64,000 nucleotides of DNA from Vandiemenella viatica (GCA_031002005.1 JARYHS010009186.1:256709199-256773198); one strand, 5' to 3'; positions 11,860 to 23,505 are shown, counted from the first letter of the stretch. Program-made: numbers and translations. The notes: generated from the letters alone by a model not told the origin.

Positions 11860-12860
11860 CTAAACATGGTCACGCTTGATTAGGAAAACGTGGGACATAA
11901 GTGCCATCAGACTGCCCAAGCTGCCAGCGGGTGCTTCAGTGACACCACTCTGAATAGTTAGCGCACTCTTTGGAAGCTTTATATAGGCGGCAGTGATTCT
12001 AGCCATGGTAGTCTTTTGAAGAAAGCCACAGAATGATGACTGAATGTCAGGTTTCAATAAATTGATGCTGTTCCACCCGGACAACCAAGAGAACAACCAC
12101 CACACATCAAACCAAAGTAAGTTATTAGAAATACACAAACTGTAAGTGGTACTGGACACTGAGGTTATCCCAGATTATTATAGTTTCCCACAGAGAATTG
12201 ATGGGGATTTAAATTTACCAGGTATTAACTGGGATGGAAAAGAAATTTGCAAATACCTTAAGTCATTGGAAGGAGGCTTCTCAGACTTTTCTTTACGCCT
12301 CATCAACATCAAGGTCATTAGAGGCGGAAAAGGACTGGGGACAAGGGGCAGGAAGGAGATTGACCACATCCTTTGGAAGGAACCATCCTGGAATTCACCT
12401 GATGAAACCACAGAAAACTCAAATATGGTTTGCGCGTCCTCCCAAATGTGATACCAGAAACTTACCACCAAACACGATGGATAGTTTCCTACTATGATAA
12501 CATTGTGGGGTCTCTAAGTATATGGAGGAATAAGTGATAATGAAGGAGTGCTGACGAATGATACAAAAGTTCAGAAATCAGAGGCCAAAATTGAAAGTGG
12601 TAATAGGTACAGTTATAAAAAGGCAAATATTTCAAAACTGAAGAAAGATTTTAGGGGAAGGTTCAGTTTATGGAAGGAAGGTACAAGAACAGTGGAGTTG
12701 AAGTAGAAACAGTTCAAGATTTTAAGGATTTGGGAAGAAATTTTTATTCCTAACCTGCAGATAATGAAAAGTACAGGCCTACCTAATATAGCCTACAGTA
12801 CTATAACAAGGAGGAAAGGAGGTAAAAGTGCCTACTAAGAAGAGAGCACAACAGAATATT
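11860..12860 (+). mobile_element. LINE fragment with endonuclease block
   Basis: The frame from 12,146 contains GDLNLPGINWDGKEICKYL. This is the GDFNLPxIDW block of the apurinic/apyrimidinic-type endonuclease of non-LTR retrotransposons. It is followed in other frames by VIRGGKG, EIDHILW and, near 12,620-12,690, KLKKDFRGRFSLWKEGTR. Order and content fit the part upstream of the reverse transcriptase of the LINE family at 54.6 kb. Several frameshifts make it dead. The sequence at 11,860-12,130 is of unclear origin. Confidence 0.6.
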
Positions 12861-12869
12861 AAACCAGTA

Positions 12870-13740
12870 CTTCAGAGGTAAGGCAGTCAGTTCCTTTCCC
12901 CCACGTTTGAGTATTACATCTGTGACATTATGCACCTGGTCTATGTTAATGAGCCAACAATGGCCGGAGATGTTTTTGATTTATGTGCATAAATAAAGGA
13001 ATGTATTCCTTTAAATTTTAGTGTTGGTATTTGTTTATTTACAATGACAATTAGATGAAAGAAAGAGTATCAGATGTTTATGTACTATTCTCTGAAGCAG
13101 TTAATTGAACCAGGTCACAAAGTAACCTAAACATTATTCTGACAGATGATCAGAGACAGGGAAGCTTTATCAAAGTGTTATTTATTTTTTGAAATCAAAC
13201 TTTTCTTACAAAATTTTTCCACAGCAAAAATTTCTGTCATTTATAACTGGCTTTGTGGAAGTAATTGCAGATTACAAAAGAACAAATAATTATAATTAAT
13301 AATTATAATGCAAGAGAGATATGTGGTATTCATTTTCCCACTGTGAGTATACCCCATTACCTATCATGAAAGTAACTGCACAGCAAAAAACAGCAATAAA
13401 ATAAGGGCTGAGTGGGATTTTATTATATAGGAACATTATTTTTTTTAGCGAAACCTTAAAATAAAAAACGAAAAGTTGTAACCTATTTGAATAAAAATTT
13501 TGTCATTTTCTGAAACAGAGGTGGAGAGCCAACTTAAATGAACATTTTATTGGTAACAGCTGTTTTATGATCTGATTACTGATATGTACTTAAAAACATA
13601 TACTTATTCTGCTAATATGAACTAAAGCCGTGGTTTACCATTTTTTGATAAGGCATCAAAATTTGTTGCTCAATTTTAAGAAACAAATCCTACACAGCAC
13701 ATAACGTCACAAAAGAAAAGGTGTAAGTATATAAGACACG
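12870..13740. other. Unassigned AT-rich sequence
   Basis: No open frame of interest and no terminal repeats were found. It separates two LINE fragments. Confidence 0.4.
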
Positions 13741-13744
13741 TGAA

Positions 13745-14020
13745 GTCTTAATGGATATTTGTAAAAGAATTAGAATAAGCATACGGAAGGGAACAGACGA
13801 ACATTACCACCAACTAGCACTTGATTGCAGGCAAAAGGAGTGGGAAAATTTTCTTTTTTAGGTAATATCAAGGATTACAATAAATTAATGAGGGAAATGT
13901 CAAACGATATACCCCAAACATTGAAAGAATTTAAACTAAAAATTCATGAAAGGTGAATGTAGGACTGTAAGAAAATTGCCAATTTGTCACATGGCCCACT
14001 GCAATTGAATTAAGTAAAAT
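13745..14020 (+). mobile_element. 3' end of the common LINE family
   Basis: The sequence follows the last 90 codons and tail of the open copy at 54.6-56.3 kb: a frame reading like ...LALDCRQKE, FSFLGN, LPREM and LKEFKLKIHER with breaks, then a tail ending CCACTGCAATTGAATTAA. The tail matches the ATTGCAATTAAATTAA 3' end of the family. Confidence 0.7.
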
Positions 14021-14149
14021 TAGAAATCTAAGAAGCATTTCAAAAATTTAAATTATATGGTAATCAGCCATAGATTAAGAGTAGCAGCATTTCGGATTTA
14101 AAATAATAAAAACATTAAGCTGACAATCTACAATCTTTTATCCAACAAA

Positions 14150-14345
14150 GGAGCTAGCTAAGTAGTTATTAGTTCTTGCCTTGAAAACTCAGGGTACTTG
14201 GTTCAAGTCCTGGAGCGGCCAAGAATTTTTACAGACTTTGCTTTGTTCATAAGAGAATGTTCGCATGTGTCATAGTTTAGATTTTGTGATGACTGAGGTA
14301 GAATGGGAGGCAACTGTAAATTGCCTTCAGATGGATCATTTTAAT
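14150..14345 (+). mobile_element. tRNA-derived SINE-like sequence
   Basis: GGTTCAAGTCC at about 14,200 is a good match to the RNA polymerase III B box. About 40 bp upstream AGCTAAGTAGTTATTAG could serve as an A box. After the tRNA-like head comes a body of about 130 bp. No cloverleaf good enough for a functional tRNA was seen, and no target duplication was confirmed. Confidence 0.45.
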
Positions 14346-14349
14346 TTTT

Positions 14350-17140
14350 GTGTCTACTAGAGATTGCAATTCGGCTACTACAACATTCACTAATGACGTC
14401 ATAATACTGCTATAGTTAATCGCTAGATGTATTATTTTCAAGCAGAAACACCCTTGACCAGCACTACACTGTTAAATGTGCTTTGGAAAGTATTTCTCTA
14501 GCAGCATCTAGCATTTGACTACTGCAGAATTACCAATTCCGTGTGGAATCACCATCTCCAGTAATCCCGAATTTTCTGCAGGGGATAGGTTTACATGCCC
14601 CAGACACAATAAAATAATTAGCAAAAATAAATATAAATCATTGTTTGTAATTACAATAGATTACTAATAGATAATATAAGATCACTTCAAAAAGCAGGGT
14701 TGCAGTATGCATGGATTTTGCCTAAATAAAAGGAAATACCTTCTGAGTTGATGGCTAAAGCTGTAACAAAGACCTAGTTACTGATATTACAGGGTTAAGA
14801 GGGTCTCGTTTCTTAGGTTAAAACCTGCTGATAAGGAAATAAAAATAGAAGACCAATGGTATTCTAACTCCTAATGCAAACGGAGATATCATAAATAAGT
14901 GAATTTGATGAAACAATTGAAAAATAGAACACTAAGGAAGATAGGGGGTAATAAGATATTCTGAAGCCAGTCAAATGACTGCTACTAATTAATTGCAAGA
15001 GTATAATGAACATAGTAACATTATCCAGTAACTTAGTAGAGATGTACCCACCAGTTTTAGAGGTAGATGCTAGGCTAAACAATGAGGAGTTGTGCTACTT
15101 AAATTAAAACAGTTCACAAGTAACTGCTGACTACCCTGACCTCAAGCAGTAGTGAGCAGCATTAAAGCAATCATTAACATGAGCACCAGAAGGTATAAAT
15201 ATACAGTGAATCCCAGAACTGAAATATCTTCCAATGACAATGTAAAAGATTTTTTAAATATATTTTAGTTTCTTCAACTGGGGGAAAGCAGTAAATGAAA
15301 ACATTATTTAACAGTTGTATGAACATAGCTTACAGTTCCAATTCTAAATAGTAAAGAGCACCTAACATAGCTCAGAATTCACAAAAAAGGATAATCTTAT
15401 ACATAAATATAATTTGATCATGGGATTTATAACTAGACCTAGTCCGAGGCAACTAAATCTCCAAAAAGATTGGGGAGGCAGTAGTTTTACAGCTGCTGTG
15501 GCTAATACACAGCTAGGGTCATTGAAAAAGGAATTGTCCTTTTGGTCTGAAAATTTACACAAACATTCCAGAAACGATATTTGTTAAGAATACAAGTATA
15601 ACAATTTTTATTAAACTGCACAAACTATACACAAAAACTGCCATAATGTTAAACAGTAAACAATTGCCAGAAGCTATATTCTCAGATCCGGCGATAATAG
15701 GTACAAATGCAGCCTGGATCAAAGTAAGAAATGACATTTGTTACAATTCTTAAAACAATTGTACATTTTAGTGTAATTATTCCATGTAATGTGTGAGTGG
15801 AGACTTTTCCAGCTGCACTGTAATGTAGTATGCAGCCAGGTGGTGGCACGGAAACATTTCTTTAGCTGGCATTGGTCACATGGCTGCCGATGGCCTGCTG
15901 CTACTGCCTCGACTGACCTGCCTCACCTCACACATATATGGTCGTAAACCTAACAGTAAGGCGTTCCACTTAAAAAAAACAAATAGAAGTGTGAGTATTA
16001 ATATAGTCTTCTTGGGTGAGTAGCCGAGTGAGCAGGGTATTTTCACATGACATTTCGGCAATCAGAATCTCTGTCCTCATCTTCTGGTGAAGTATGAGTA
16101 GTTGTTGAATAACACCATTTCTTAACAAAACCTCGTCTCTTCCCAACCTCTTAGTATGAAATCCATTGTGGTCCTAGCAGTATCTTAGCCAGCTGCCATT
16201 ATTTCTTCACCTAACTATCGCACAGGTTTCTCCTTTCTCCCATCCCTCAAAAGATTAAAACCTTGGCTCTTTTTCCTCATCTGCCCTCATCTCTTCTATC
16301 AAACGTTTCATTTATCTGTATCCAGGGGATCCATCTAAATGACTAGACACCTAAAACACACCACACTAATCCCTTCGTTTTAAAAACTATAATGCACGTG
16401 CAGAGACGAGCAGTAATAAAGTGTGCTCCATCTCATCAACCTGAAAATGAAGCAAGTCTGTTGATGTAGTAACAGCAGCCTTACGACCACTGGAAGACAC
16501 CCAATACCTGATGAAGGCAGCAGAACCAGCTGTGGAAATATCTTCTCATGACATCAACGGGTTGGATATCAATAAAGATTATGTCCTTTGGAATGTTTAA
16601 CCATCATAGATGGTAATGACTGTACTTCACTGTACATAACTGCAATATTGTTGGAGCTGAATGTGTATAAATATGGCTTCCAGCGATAACATACCGTTAA
16701 CTTTATGGTGGTTTGAAAGCAAAATTTATGCAGTAGGCCCTATGTATATACTTGTTAGCTATAGTATACACACGTTCATGATACGTGCATCAATTTTCAG
16801 ATGAAAAGGATAATTTGATGGTTGCACGACTTTCTCCAAAAAATGGTACCAACCTATTGTAATTTGGATTAACTGCTTCAATATGTCTTCTTCACATTCC
16901 GCACTCATTTTATGAAAGTCCCTAAAAATTAAATTAAAGAGCCAACACTTTCCACCAGCACTGCAAAAATCAAATAAAAAAATGGTTAGTACAGGGATCG
17001 GGTATAACCAAGGAGATGTCCATTGGGATTGAGAGTTCATTTTGATAGCAATAAAAATCAGTTATCATGCCTATAAAAATATTTTGTCTTTTGGGTGAAT
17101 ATTACATAAACGAATGCAGTAGTAGCAGTTTTAGTTAGCA
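14350..17140. other. 2.8 kb without recognised gene
   Basis: Mostly AT-rich. At 16,759-17,040 the minus strand has an open frame downstream of a good acceptor (TTTTTGCAG) containing EEDILK and IGWY. I could not assign it. Inverted and direct repeats are weak here. Confidence 0.35.
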
Positions 17141-17145
17141 TTATT

Positions 17146-17928
17146 TAGTGGTGTGCAGTACTATTCACGACTAATGGCCACTTGCGATTGGCCATGACGT
17201 ATCAGTGCCAAAATCTCATTGACAGCACATTAATAGGACACTCAATAATTTTGTAGGAGAAGCCATTAGATTTAACATTTAAATACATTTGTTTTACCTT
17301 GCTGTGAAACATTTCAAGTGAAAATACACTATTTTATCTTGTACAATTCGTTGCACAATTTTTGATGTGAATTTTTTTTTTATCACGTTACTCAATTGCG
17401 AAGCTTCCTGTATCAGATAATTAATTTTCCTCTATTGGACCATTACTGATAATGCATCTCATACACTGGAGTCGTTAATTTTGACCTGTAGTACAGGAAT
17501 GAATTCATTAGCATTTATGACATAATGCAGCCCGGACCACAGTTAAATGTACCCATCGCACACGATATCGCGATTACCCAATATCCATGACATATCCATC
17601 ATTGTAACTGCGGTCGAGACGCAAATGGTTATTGACGAAATCATATTTTATTTTATACGCATGATTTTAATAGCAGCCAAGTGAAGAATGCAGAATGGAA
17701 TCACATATAAATCAATGGATGTGGAACTAACAGACAGAGGATCAGCTTCTACAGCCTTTCCCATTAAATCAAGTGCATTTCCAGGTCAATTTTATTACTC
17801 AGCAAATGATTAGTAACTACAATACGCAAATTAATAAATAAAACACACAGCCAATAAGATATTGACAGCCATAAGTCATGACCAATCGCCAAGTGGCCAT
17901 TAGCCGTGAATAGTATTGCGCACCTCTA
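17146..17928. mobile_element. Foldback element with ~75-bp terminal repeats
   Basis: The left end (TAGTGGTGTGCAGTACTATT, continuing into CACGACTAATGGCCACTTGC) matches the reverse complement of the right end (TAGAGGTGCGCAATACTATT, then CACGGCTAATGGCCACTTGG) over about 75 bp. The start resembles hAT termini. No clean 8-bp duplication is visible, so the superfamily is not certain. No coding capacity was found in the 783 bp. Confidence 0.65.
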
Positions 17929-18056
17929 AATATTGCCAACAAAAACTATTTCCACTATATTCGTGTATTGACAGTTCACCAAAAAGAAAAAAAAATATGT
18001 TACTCAGTGTGATGTCCGATTTCTTCTGCAACCAAAATGAACTCGTAATTTGAATG

Positions 18057-18662
18057 GGGGATTCTATCATTACCGTGGCGCCACAATATGATGATTGATT
18101 ATTATAGAAATCGACAAAACCAATCGAAAATAAAGAATAAAATTTTTTGATATCTCGCTTGGTTCTCGAGATATCGTATATCAAAATTGACGTAGTTAGG
18201 TTGAAATACAGCCTGGACCAGAAGAAAAATTTCACTATAGCCAAATTTGATGATGAATTCTTACATAACTCGATGAGACAAATGGAAAATAAAGAATAAA
18301 GTTTTTGATATCTCGCGTACTTCTCGAGATATTGTATCTCAAAAGTGATGAGGTTAGGGTGAGATCCGGCCTGGACCAAAATATTTTTTTTCACCAAAAC
18401 CACCATATCTACATGGTGGAAATGCACTATAGGTGTTTTATTTTCTTCCTAGTGATTGTTGTTAGGTTGAAATACAGCCTGGACCAGAAGAAAAAACATC
18501 AAAAGCAGAAGGAACTATACCTATGGCTGATTTTTAACATGCTATATCTCGAAAACCAAGCGAGATATCAAAAAAAAATTATTCTTTACTTTCGATTTAT
18601 TTCATCGAGTTCTGCAAGAATTCATCATCAGATTTTGGCGCCACGGTAATGATAGAACTGCC
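18057..18662. mobile_element. Family F foldback element, copy 1 (8-bp TSD)
   Basis: A 606-bp element flanked by TTTGAATG at 18,049-18,056 and 18,663-18,670. Its ends, GGGGATTCTATCATTACCGT and (reverse complement of the right) GGCAGTTCTATCATTACCGT, continue as inverted repeats of about 130 bp. These repeats include GTGGCGCCA, AAAATAAAGAATAA and a block reading GATATCTCGCTTGG then TTCTCGAGATAT. Inside are three copies of a GTTAGG-TGAAAT-C-GCCTGGACCA subrepeat. There is no transposase. The 8-bp duplication fits a hAT or P type of mover. Confidence 0.85.
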
Positions 18663-18954
18663 TTTGAATGAACAGTATCATTTTCTCACAGAGGCTGTGG
18701 TTAGGGTAAAATGCTGCCTGGACCAAGATATTTTTTTTTATAAATTTCATTCCACAGTATCCATCTCGGAAATGCAGCATTTGTTTACAAGAGAAGTAAT
18801 TGGTTGTCTCAGATTGCATCTGTCAGTACACCATATTCCATGGCTGGTGTCACTGAAATAAAGCTCTGGCATCAATTTTCTATTAGTAAATTTATGCAGC
18901 ATCTATGTGACACTCTTATATTTTGACATTTTTGAAGACTTTTCCATAAAATGG

Positions 18955-19150
18955 GAGATGAAAGTGAAAATACAATATAGTGAAGCAAGGATTGAAATCA
19001 ATTACCAAGAGAAATGGTGAACAATTTATCAAAAATTGTAAAAGGATTTAAAATTTGTAAAGGGCAAAAGTTGGCAGCGTTGGAAAGATGAAAAATGGAT
19101 GTAGGGAATTGTTACCAGTGTGTGTACTCCACTGCAATTAAATTAACACA
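18955..19150 (+). mobile_element. 3' fragment of the common LINE family
   Basis: It matches the end of the open copy (TTACCAAGAGAAATGGTGAA corresponds to LPRE-VN) and finishes with CTCCACTGCAATTAAATTAA, the family's 3' tail. Confidence 0.65.
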
Positions 19151-19314
19151 AATTTCAAAAGGATAGTACCACCTTTTGATAGGTGGAGGAAGTCGTGCAA
19201 TCCACAATGATTCCTTCTCAAGTCTCACTTATTGTATATACATCCATCTGAATTATAACACACAACTGCTCCACAAATCTATAATACTCTTATCAATCAA
19301 AACATGAAATTCAC

Positions 19315-19926
19315 GGCAGCACTATCATAACCGTGGTGCCACAATTTGATGATGAATTCTTATGTAACTCCACAAAACAAATTAAAAGCAAAGAATAATT
19401 TTTTTTGATATCTCGCTTAGTTCTCGAAATATCAAATGTCAAAAATTGGTTATATTGATATAATTCCCTGGGTTCTTGATGACATTTTTCTTCTGGTCCA
19501 TGCCATATTTCATCCTAATTACAACCGTTAGGAAGAAAACAAAACACCTATTGTGCATGTTAAGTGTGTAGTTCCATTGTGGATTTGGCAAATTTTTTTT
19601 TTTTTTCTGGTCCACACCACATCTCAACCTTACTACTGCTAATTTGGAGATGTGATATTTCAAGAACTAAGTGAGATATCTAAAAATGTTATTCTTTAGA
19701 TTTGTTTCGTCGAGTTACAGAAGAATCTTTCAGTGAATTTGCCTTTAGCGAAATTTTTCTTCTGGTCCAGGCCACATTTCGTCCTAACAACATTACTTCT
19801 GGGGCAGTATATCTTGAGAACTAAGCGAAATATCAAAAAAAATTATTCCTCACTTTAGATTTCTTTCGTCGCGTTACATAAGAATCTATCATCAAATTGT
19901 GGCGCCACGGTTATCATAGAATCCCC
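19315..19926. mobile_element. Family F foldback element, copy 2
   Basis: A 612-bp copy with ends GGCAGCACTATCATAACCGT and (reverse complement) GGGGATTCTATGATAACCGT. Flanks AAATTCAC (19,307-19,314) and AAATTACC (19,927-19,934) are a decayed 8-bp duplication (6 of 8 identical). The ATATC...GAGAACTAAGCGA palindrome block occurs three times and the TCTGGTCCA subrepeat three times. It lies in reverse orientation to copy 1. Confidence 0.75.
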
Positions 19927-20175
19927 AAATTACCTGTACCGAACCATCAAAAACAGCAGTCTCTCTTTCAATGAATAATTTAATAACATTTCACTTAACG
20001 TCTTTGAACATGGTGCAGTTCCCAGAGAAACCAATCGAAAACAAGCACAAATGTGCACACACCAAAAGAAAGAGCTACGTAATCGTAACTATTGCATCGA
20101 CCCATAAATTTCAAACATAGGGCATATTTCAATGATGCATGAACGAAACGAAGAAATTTTCAAAAATAAACTTAC

Positions 20176-20229
20176 TCCTTTTCTATAAGGTGCTTCCAAC
20201 ATAGCTTCCACATCGAAATCCTCAGCCAT
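20176..20229 (-). CDS. RBM39: RBM39/Caper splicing factor, first coding exon
   Basis: RBM39 (Caper in flies) is a nuclear SR-like protein with an RS domain and RNA-recognition motifs that acts in splicing and transcription. Here the minus strand reads ATG to a GTAAGT donor (20,175 downward) as 18 codons: MAEDFDVEAMLEAPYRKG. The human protein starts with the near-identical block MADDIDIEAMLEAPYKK, and its first coding exon also ends there. The exon is in phase 0. It is preceded by a 5'-untranslated stretch to 20,263, where a TTTTGCAG acceptor implies a further upstream non-coding exon. I found no RS-domain or RRM exon in the 20 kb to the left, so intron 1 exceeds 20 kb or runs out of the window. 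The short peptide is the only evidence, but the match is specific. Confidence 0.8.
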
Positions 20230-20263
20230 TTCTTCCTTTTCTAGAATCAGGATTAAATGGTGC
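20230..20263 (-). promoter_or_regulatory. RBM39 5'-UTR part and splice acceptor
   Basis: Between the acceptor TTTTGCAG (boundary at 20,264/20,263) and the ATG lie 34 nt of leader, including AGAAAAGGAAGAA directly before the start. The promoter would be further right, before a non-coding exon I could not place. Confidence 0.55.
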
Positions 20264-20985
20264 CTGCAAAATAGTAAGAACCGTAAGATGCGTCCATCAG
20301 CTTACACCTTTATTACAATTATCTATAACGGTATAGGTAGCCTGTCACCTCAAAAATGTATAGTGTTCAAATCCAAACCAAAATAGTAGTCACTAACACC
20401 GTAAAAACTATATTTTTGCAACTTTTAACACGACACAATGGCTTCCCCTCTTTTCAGGGACGAAGGTACAGTTGAGTCATAAACTAAGATGCACCAAAGT
20501 TAACACGACTGATTAAATTTTAAAAAACAACTTGTATAGTCGAGAAACAGAAGTGCAAAGCATTGTCTATAAATAAAATTACAGAGCAAAAACAAACTTT
20601 ATTTAGCTTCCACTCAACTTATGTTTCGCAACTTTGGAATCGACAGTACACGAAAATCAATTGCACGGGGGTCACACAACACAGAAAAAGGACGATAGAA
20701 AATCCATTTCCAAAGACCTTAAGGTTGAATTTAACTTTGGGTTGAATATACACAATTACCAAATTTTATATAATTAATATCAGCACCAAAAAGTGATAAA
20801 TTCTCATAGAATTTATCCCATTGCAAGAGTCGCAAGCCTGAGCCTGCTAATCTCATCACCCCAAGAAAAGAATATTCAGAAAATAATTCACTTAACCTAA
20901 ATAAATTGTGGGAATCATAATGCAATAAAATAGACGATACTATAGTTTCGTCTACAGTTAGAAACTTCTAAATTCTTTGCGACTT
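20264..20985. other. Likely RBM39 5' intron or promoter region
   Basis: No element with clear ends is seen. By position it should hold the first, non-coding RBM39 exon or its promoter, but I cannot point to a core promoter. Confidence 0.3.
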
Positions 20986-21094
20986 TTATGAAATGTTGTC
21001 ATTCATGTTTTAATAATTTCAATCATCACTCTCCCCATACTTACTGCTACATTCATTTCTTGCTGAATAAGAAATTTAAATTACCTAATGAATG

Positions 21095-21545
21095 TATTTT
21101 GTCTGAAAGGAAAAGCAGTGGATGCGGAATTGGAATTATGGACAGATGCATCAATGGAAGTGTATTTGCTAGTAGTGCGCTCGGCATGAAAATGATGAAA
21201 CACCTGTTACTACAACCGATCCTTGAAGGTATACCTACGTTCGCTGAGCTAATGAAGTACGTTTTTCTAGGAGAAAAGGTCTTTTCTTTATCAGAAAAGA
21301 TAATGAGACCATATCCAAGGAGACATGTAACTGGAAATTACAAACACCAACTTTTCAACACCTAAATTTCTCGAGCTCCACAAACCACGGAATGCGCCTC
21401 CGGTATACAGTCTTGATGTGTTCAGGAAACCATTTGTTTAATAATAAAGTGGGCACGGTGAAAGATAATGTGAAATCAGCTACCAGTTTGCAAAAATACT
21501 TTCTAAACTTAGTAATGGTAGCAGAAGATGTAAACGATACCAAAC
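21095..21545 (+). pseudogene. PIF/Harbinger transposase remnant (C-terminal part)
   Basis: The frame at 20,988-21,365 gives INGSVFASSALG, EGIPTFAEL, VFLGEKVFSLSEKIMRPYPR and KHQLFN, then after a TAA come ISRA and ECASGI. This follows the DDE_Tnp_4 order of Harbinger-type nucleases: SD-x-x-I/V-F-x-x-SxLG, GD-x-(A/G)F-x-L, MxPYPRR, FNyRLSRAR, ENAFGI. The GD of the catalytic block reads GE here. The stop and later frame breaks (FRKPF near 21,420) make it a pseudogene. No terminal repeats were found, so the element's edges are unknown. Confidence 0.7.
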
Positions 21546-21912
21546 TGTTGTAGCAAACTCAATCACTACATTAACAAGACACTTCATCAGCTGTTTTCAA
21601 AGTAAGGAAGAATTTCACTATTTCCACAATCGAGGAGCAGTTTCGCGGCAAGGTCAATCCGTTATGATTGGAAAATACTGACAAGATACCACAGTTCATT
21701 TGTATAAATTTTACGTTCTATAGGTTATACAGGGACATGTTAGAACCATGGAGGAAGGAATATATGGAGACGAGATAACGCTAAATCCGTGAAAACTCGT
21801 GAAAAAACTGTGCTTGCGCGGCGGATATCGTAGGAGTAACAAAACATTGGGCTGTTTGCACTGTGTCAGCTGCTGGGAATATTTCATTTTCTAATATTCT
21901 AAGTTTTCTATA

Positions 21913-21983
21913 ATGCCAAGTTGTGATGCATATGGTTGCACAAACAGACGAGATAGGAAAAAACCTAGAATAGCGTTTCATAA
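21913..21983 (+). CDS. THAP zinc-finger first exon (unit A)
   Basis: THAP domains are C2CH zinc fingers that bind DNA; they occur in P-element transposases and in host regulators. The exon runs from ATG to a GTAAGT donor at 21,984 and encodes MPSCDAYGCTNRRDRK-KPRIAFH plus two bases of the next codon. MP-x-x-C-x(4)-C-x-N-(R/K) and the I-(A/S)-F-H-K block before the first intron are standard for THAP N-termini. The remaining C and H ligands would lie on the next exon, which I cannot find. The exon is the same length and phase as the copy at 26,085. Whether it is transcribed is unknown. Confidence 0.75.
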
Positions 21984-22199
21984 GTAAGTCACATTGTAAT
22001 TATCGTTCTTGAAGTATCTGACAGGCAAATTGCAACATTAGTGCCATTCGCTATAAATTTATTCATTGCTCTCTTTAGGATCATATACTTTCCAAAATTT
22101 TTGTTGGTGTAGTGTAGACAATTAGCATATGTTACTACTTTGCACCTGAAAAACTAGTCTTATTATAGACAAGTGTTGAAAATTTAATTTAAGCGGGTC

Positions 22200-22760
22200 A
22201 AGTTTACATCGCGACACAGTGAATATGGTGTTCTGCAGACTACTCAAGTTTCAGTTTACACCTAACGTGTACTATGAAATTATTTGTGATAATTTGTACT
22301 GTGTGAACTACTAAACGTGAGTTAATAAACATTGTTGCCCGAATTATAGTTCGCGATGCATTTCATGTGTATAGGTGTATCTATATAGTTTAATTTTGTA
22401 ACGACAATATTAATGGAAATGTTGGTTGGTTGAAATGGGGTGTGTACCAGAGGAGAACAAACAATTTATTTGTTATAGTTGTTAGCTTCTGACTTATGAA
22501 TGCAATGATTTTGTTAGCAAAATTATATAGGCCACCAACAGCACAATATCTTCTAAGTAAGCTCAGATACTATGAGGTCTTTTAAAGTGATCATTTTTTT
22601 TAAAGTTCTAAACATTGACTTAGGCTATTTTTAAAATTTCAGATTTTGGTGACTTTTTATTCTGGTCCAGGCCGCGTTTCAATCTAACCACAAGGATTAG
22701 TAAAAAAATGAAACACCCAATTTGCATGTGCAGCAAAATTATCTTTTGGTCCAGTATGCA
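22200..22760 (+). repeat. P-like intron block with TGGACCAG subrepeats (unit A)
   Basis: Homologous in order to 26,370-26,900 in unit B and 9,380-9,830. Contains TTTTGTAACGACAATATTAA, a GGTTGGTTGAAATGGGGTGT-GTACCAGA block and an inverted TTCTGGTCCAGGCCGCGTTT block. Confidence 0.6.
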
Positions 22761-22768
22761 TTATAAGC

Positions 22769-23356
22769 GGCAGTTCTATCATCACCGTGGTGCCACAATC
22801 TGATGAATTCTTATAGAACTCAACGAAACAAATCGAAAATAAAGAATAAAAGTTTTTGATATCTCGCTTGGTTTTCGAGATATAGGATGTAAAAATGCAG
22901 TTATAGGTATAGTTCCTTGTAATTTTGGTGACTTATTGATTTTGTTTCAGGCCGTATTTCAACCTAACAACAATCACTAGGAAGAAAATAAAACACCTAT
23001 ATTGCATTTCCACAGTGTAGATATGGCGGTATCGGTGAAATATTTTGGTCCAGGCCAGATCTCACCCTAACCTCCTCACATTTGAGGTACAATATCTCGA
23101 GTAAGCGAAATATAAAAATAATTTATTCTGTATTTTCGATTTGTCTCAAGTTGGGTTCGAATTCATCATCAAATTTGGATATGGCGAAAGTTTTCTTCAG
23201 GTCCAGGCCGCATTTCAACCTAACCAGGTCAATTTTAAGGTATAATATCTCGAGAACTAAGCGATATATATTTTATTCTTTACTTTCAGTTTGTCTCATC
23301 GAGTTACATAAGAATTCGTCATCAAATTGCGGCTCCACGGTTATCGTTGAATCCCC
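22769..23356. mobile_element. Family F copy inside unit A
   Basis: Ends GGCAGTTCTATCATCACCGT and (reverse complement) GGGGATTCAACGATAACCGT. Flanks TTATAAGC and TTATTACC agree at 6 of 8 positions, consistent with an old 8-bp duplication. A further half copy (23,365-23,505) ends GCCACGGTTGTCTTATGATT-CCC directly before the P-like right terminal region. Confidence 0.65.
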
Positions 23357-23364
23357 TTATTACC

Positions 23365-23505
23365 TAACAACTTCACATTTGAGACAGTATATCTCGCGAA
23401 CTAAGCGAGATATCGAAATATTTTATTCTTTATTTTCGATTTGTATCGTCGTGTTACATAATAATCCATCATAAAATTGCGGTGCCACGGTTGTCTTATG
23501 ATTCC
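23365..23505. repeat. Half copy of family F joined to the P-like right end
   Basis: It contains TATCTCGCGAACTAAGCGAG, a TTCGATTTGTATCGTCG block and GGTGCCACGG, then CCCTTGAGGTTTTTGTGCCT. The same junction occurs in units C (25,55x/25,765) and B (27,28x), so it predates their separation. Confidence 0.65.

Noticed and set aside
14150..14225. A functional tRNA gene
   Set aside because: A good B box is present but no acceptor stem or anticodon arm could be paired; better read as a SINE head.
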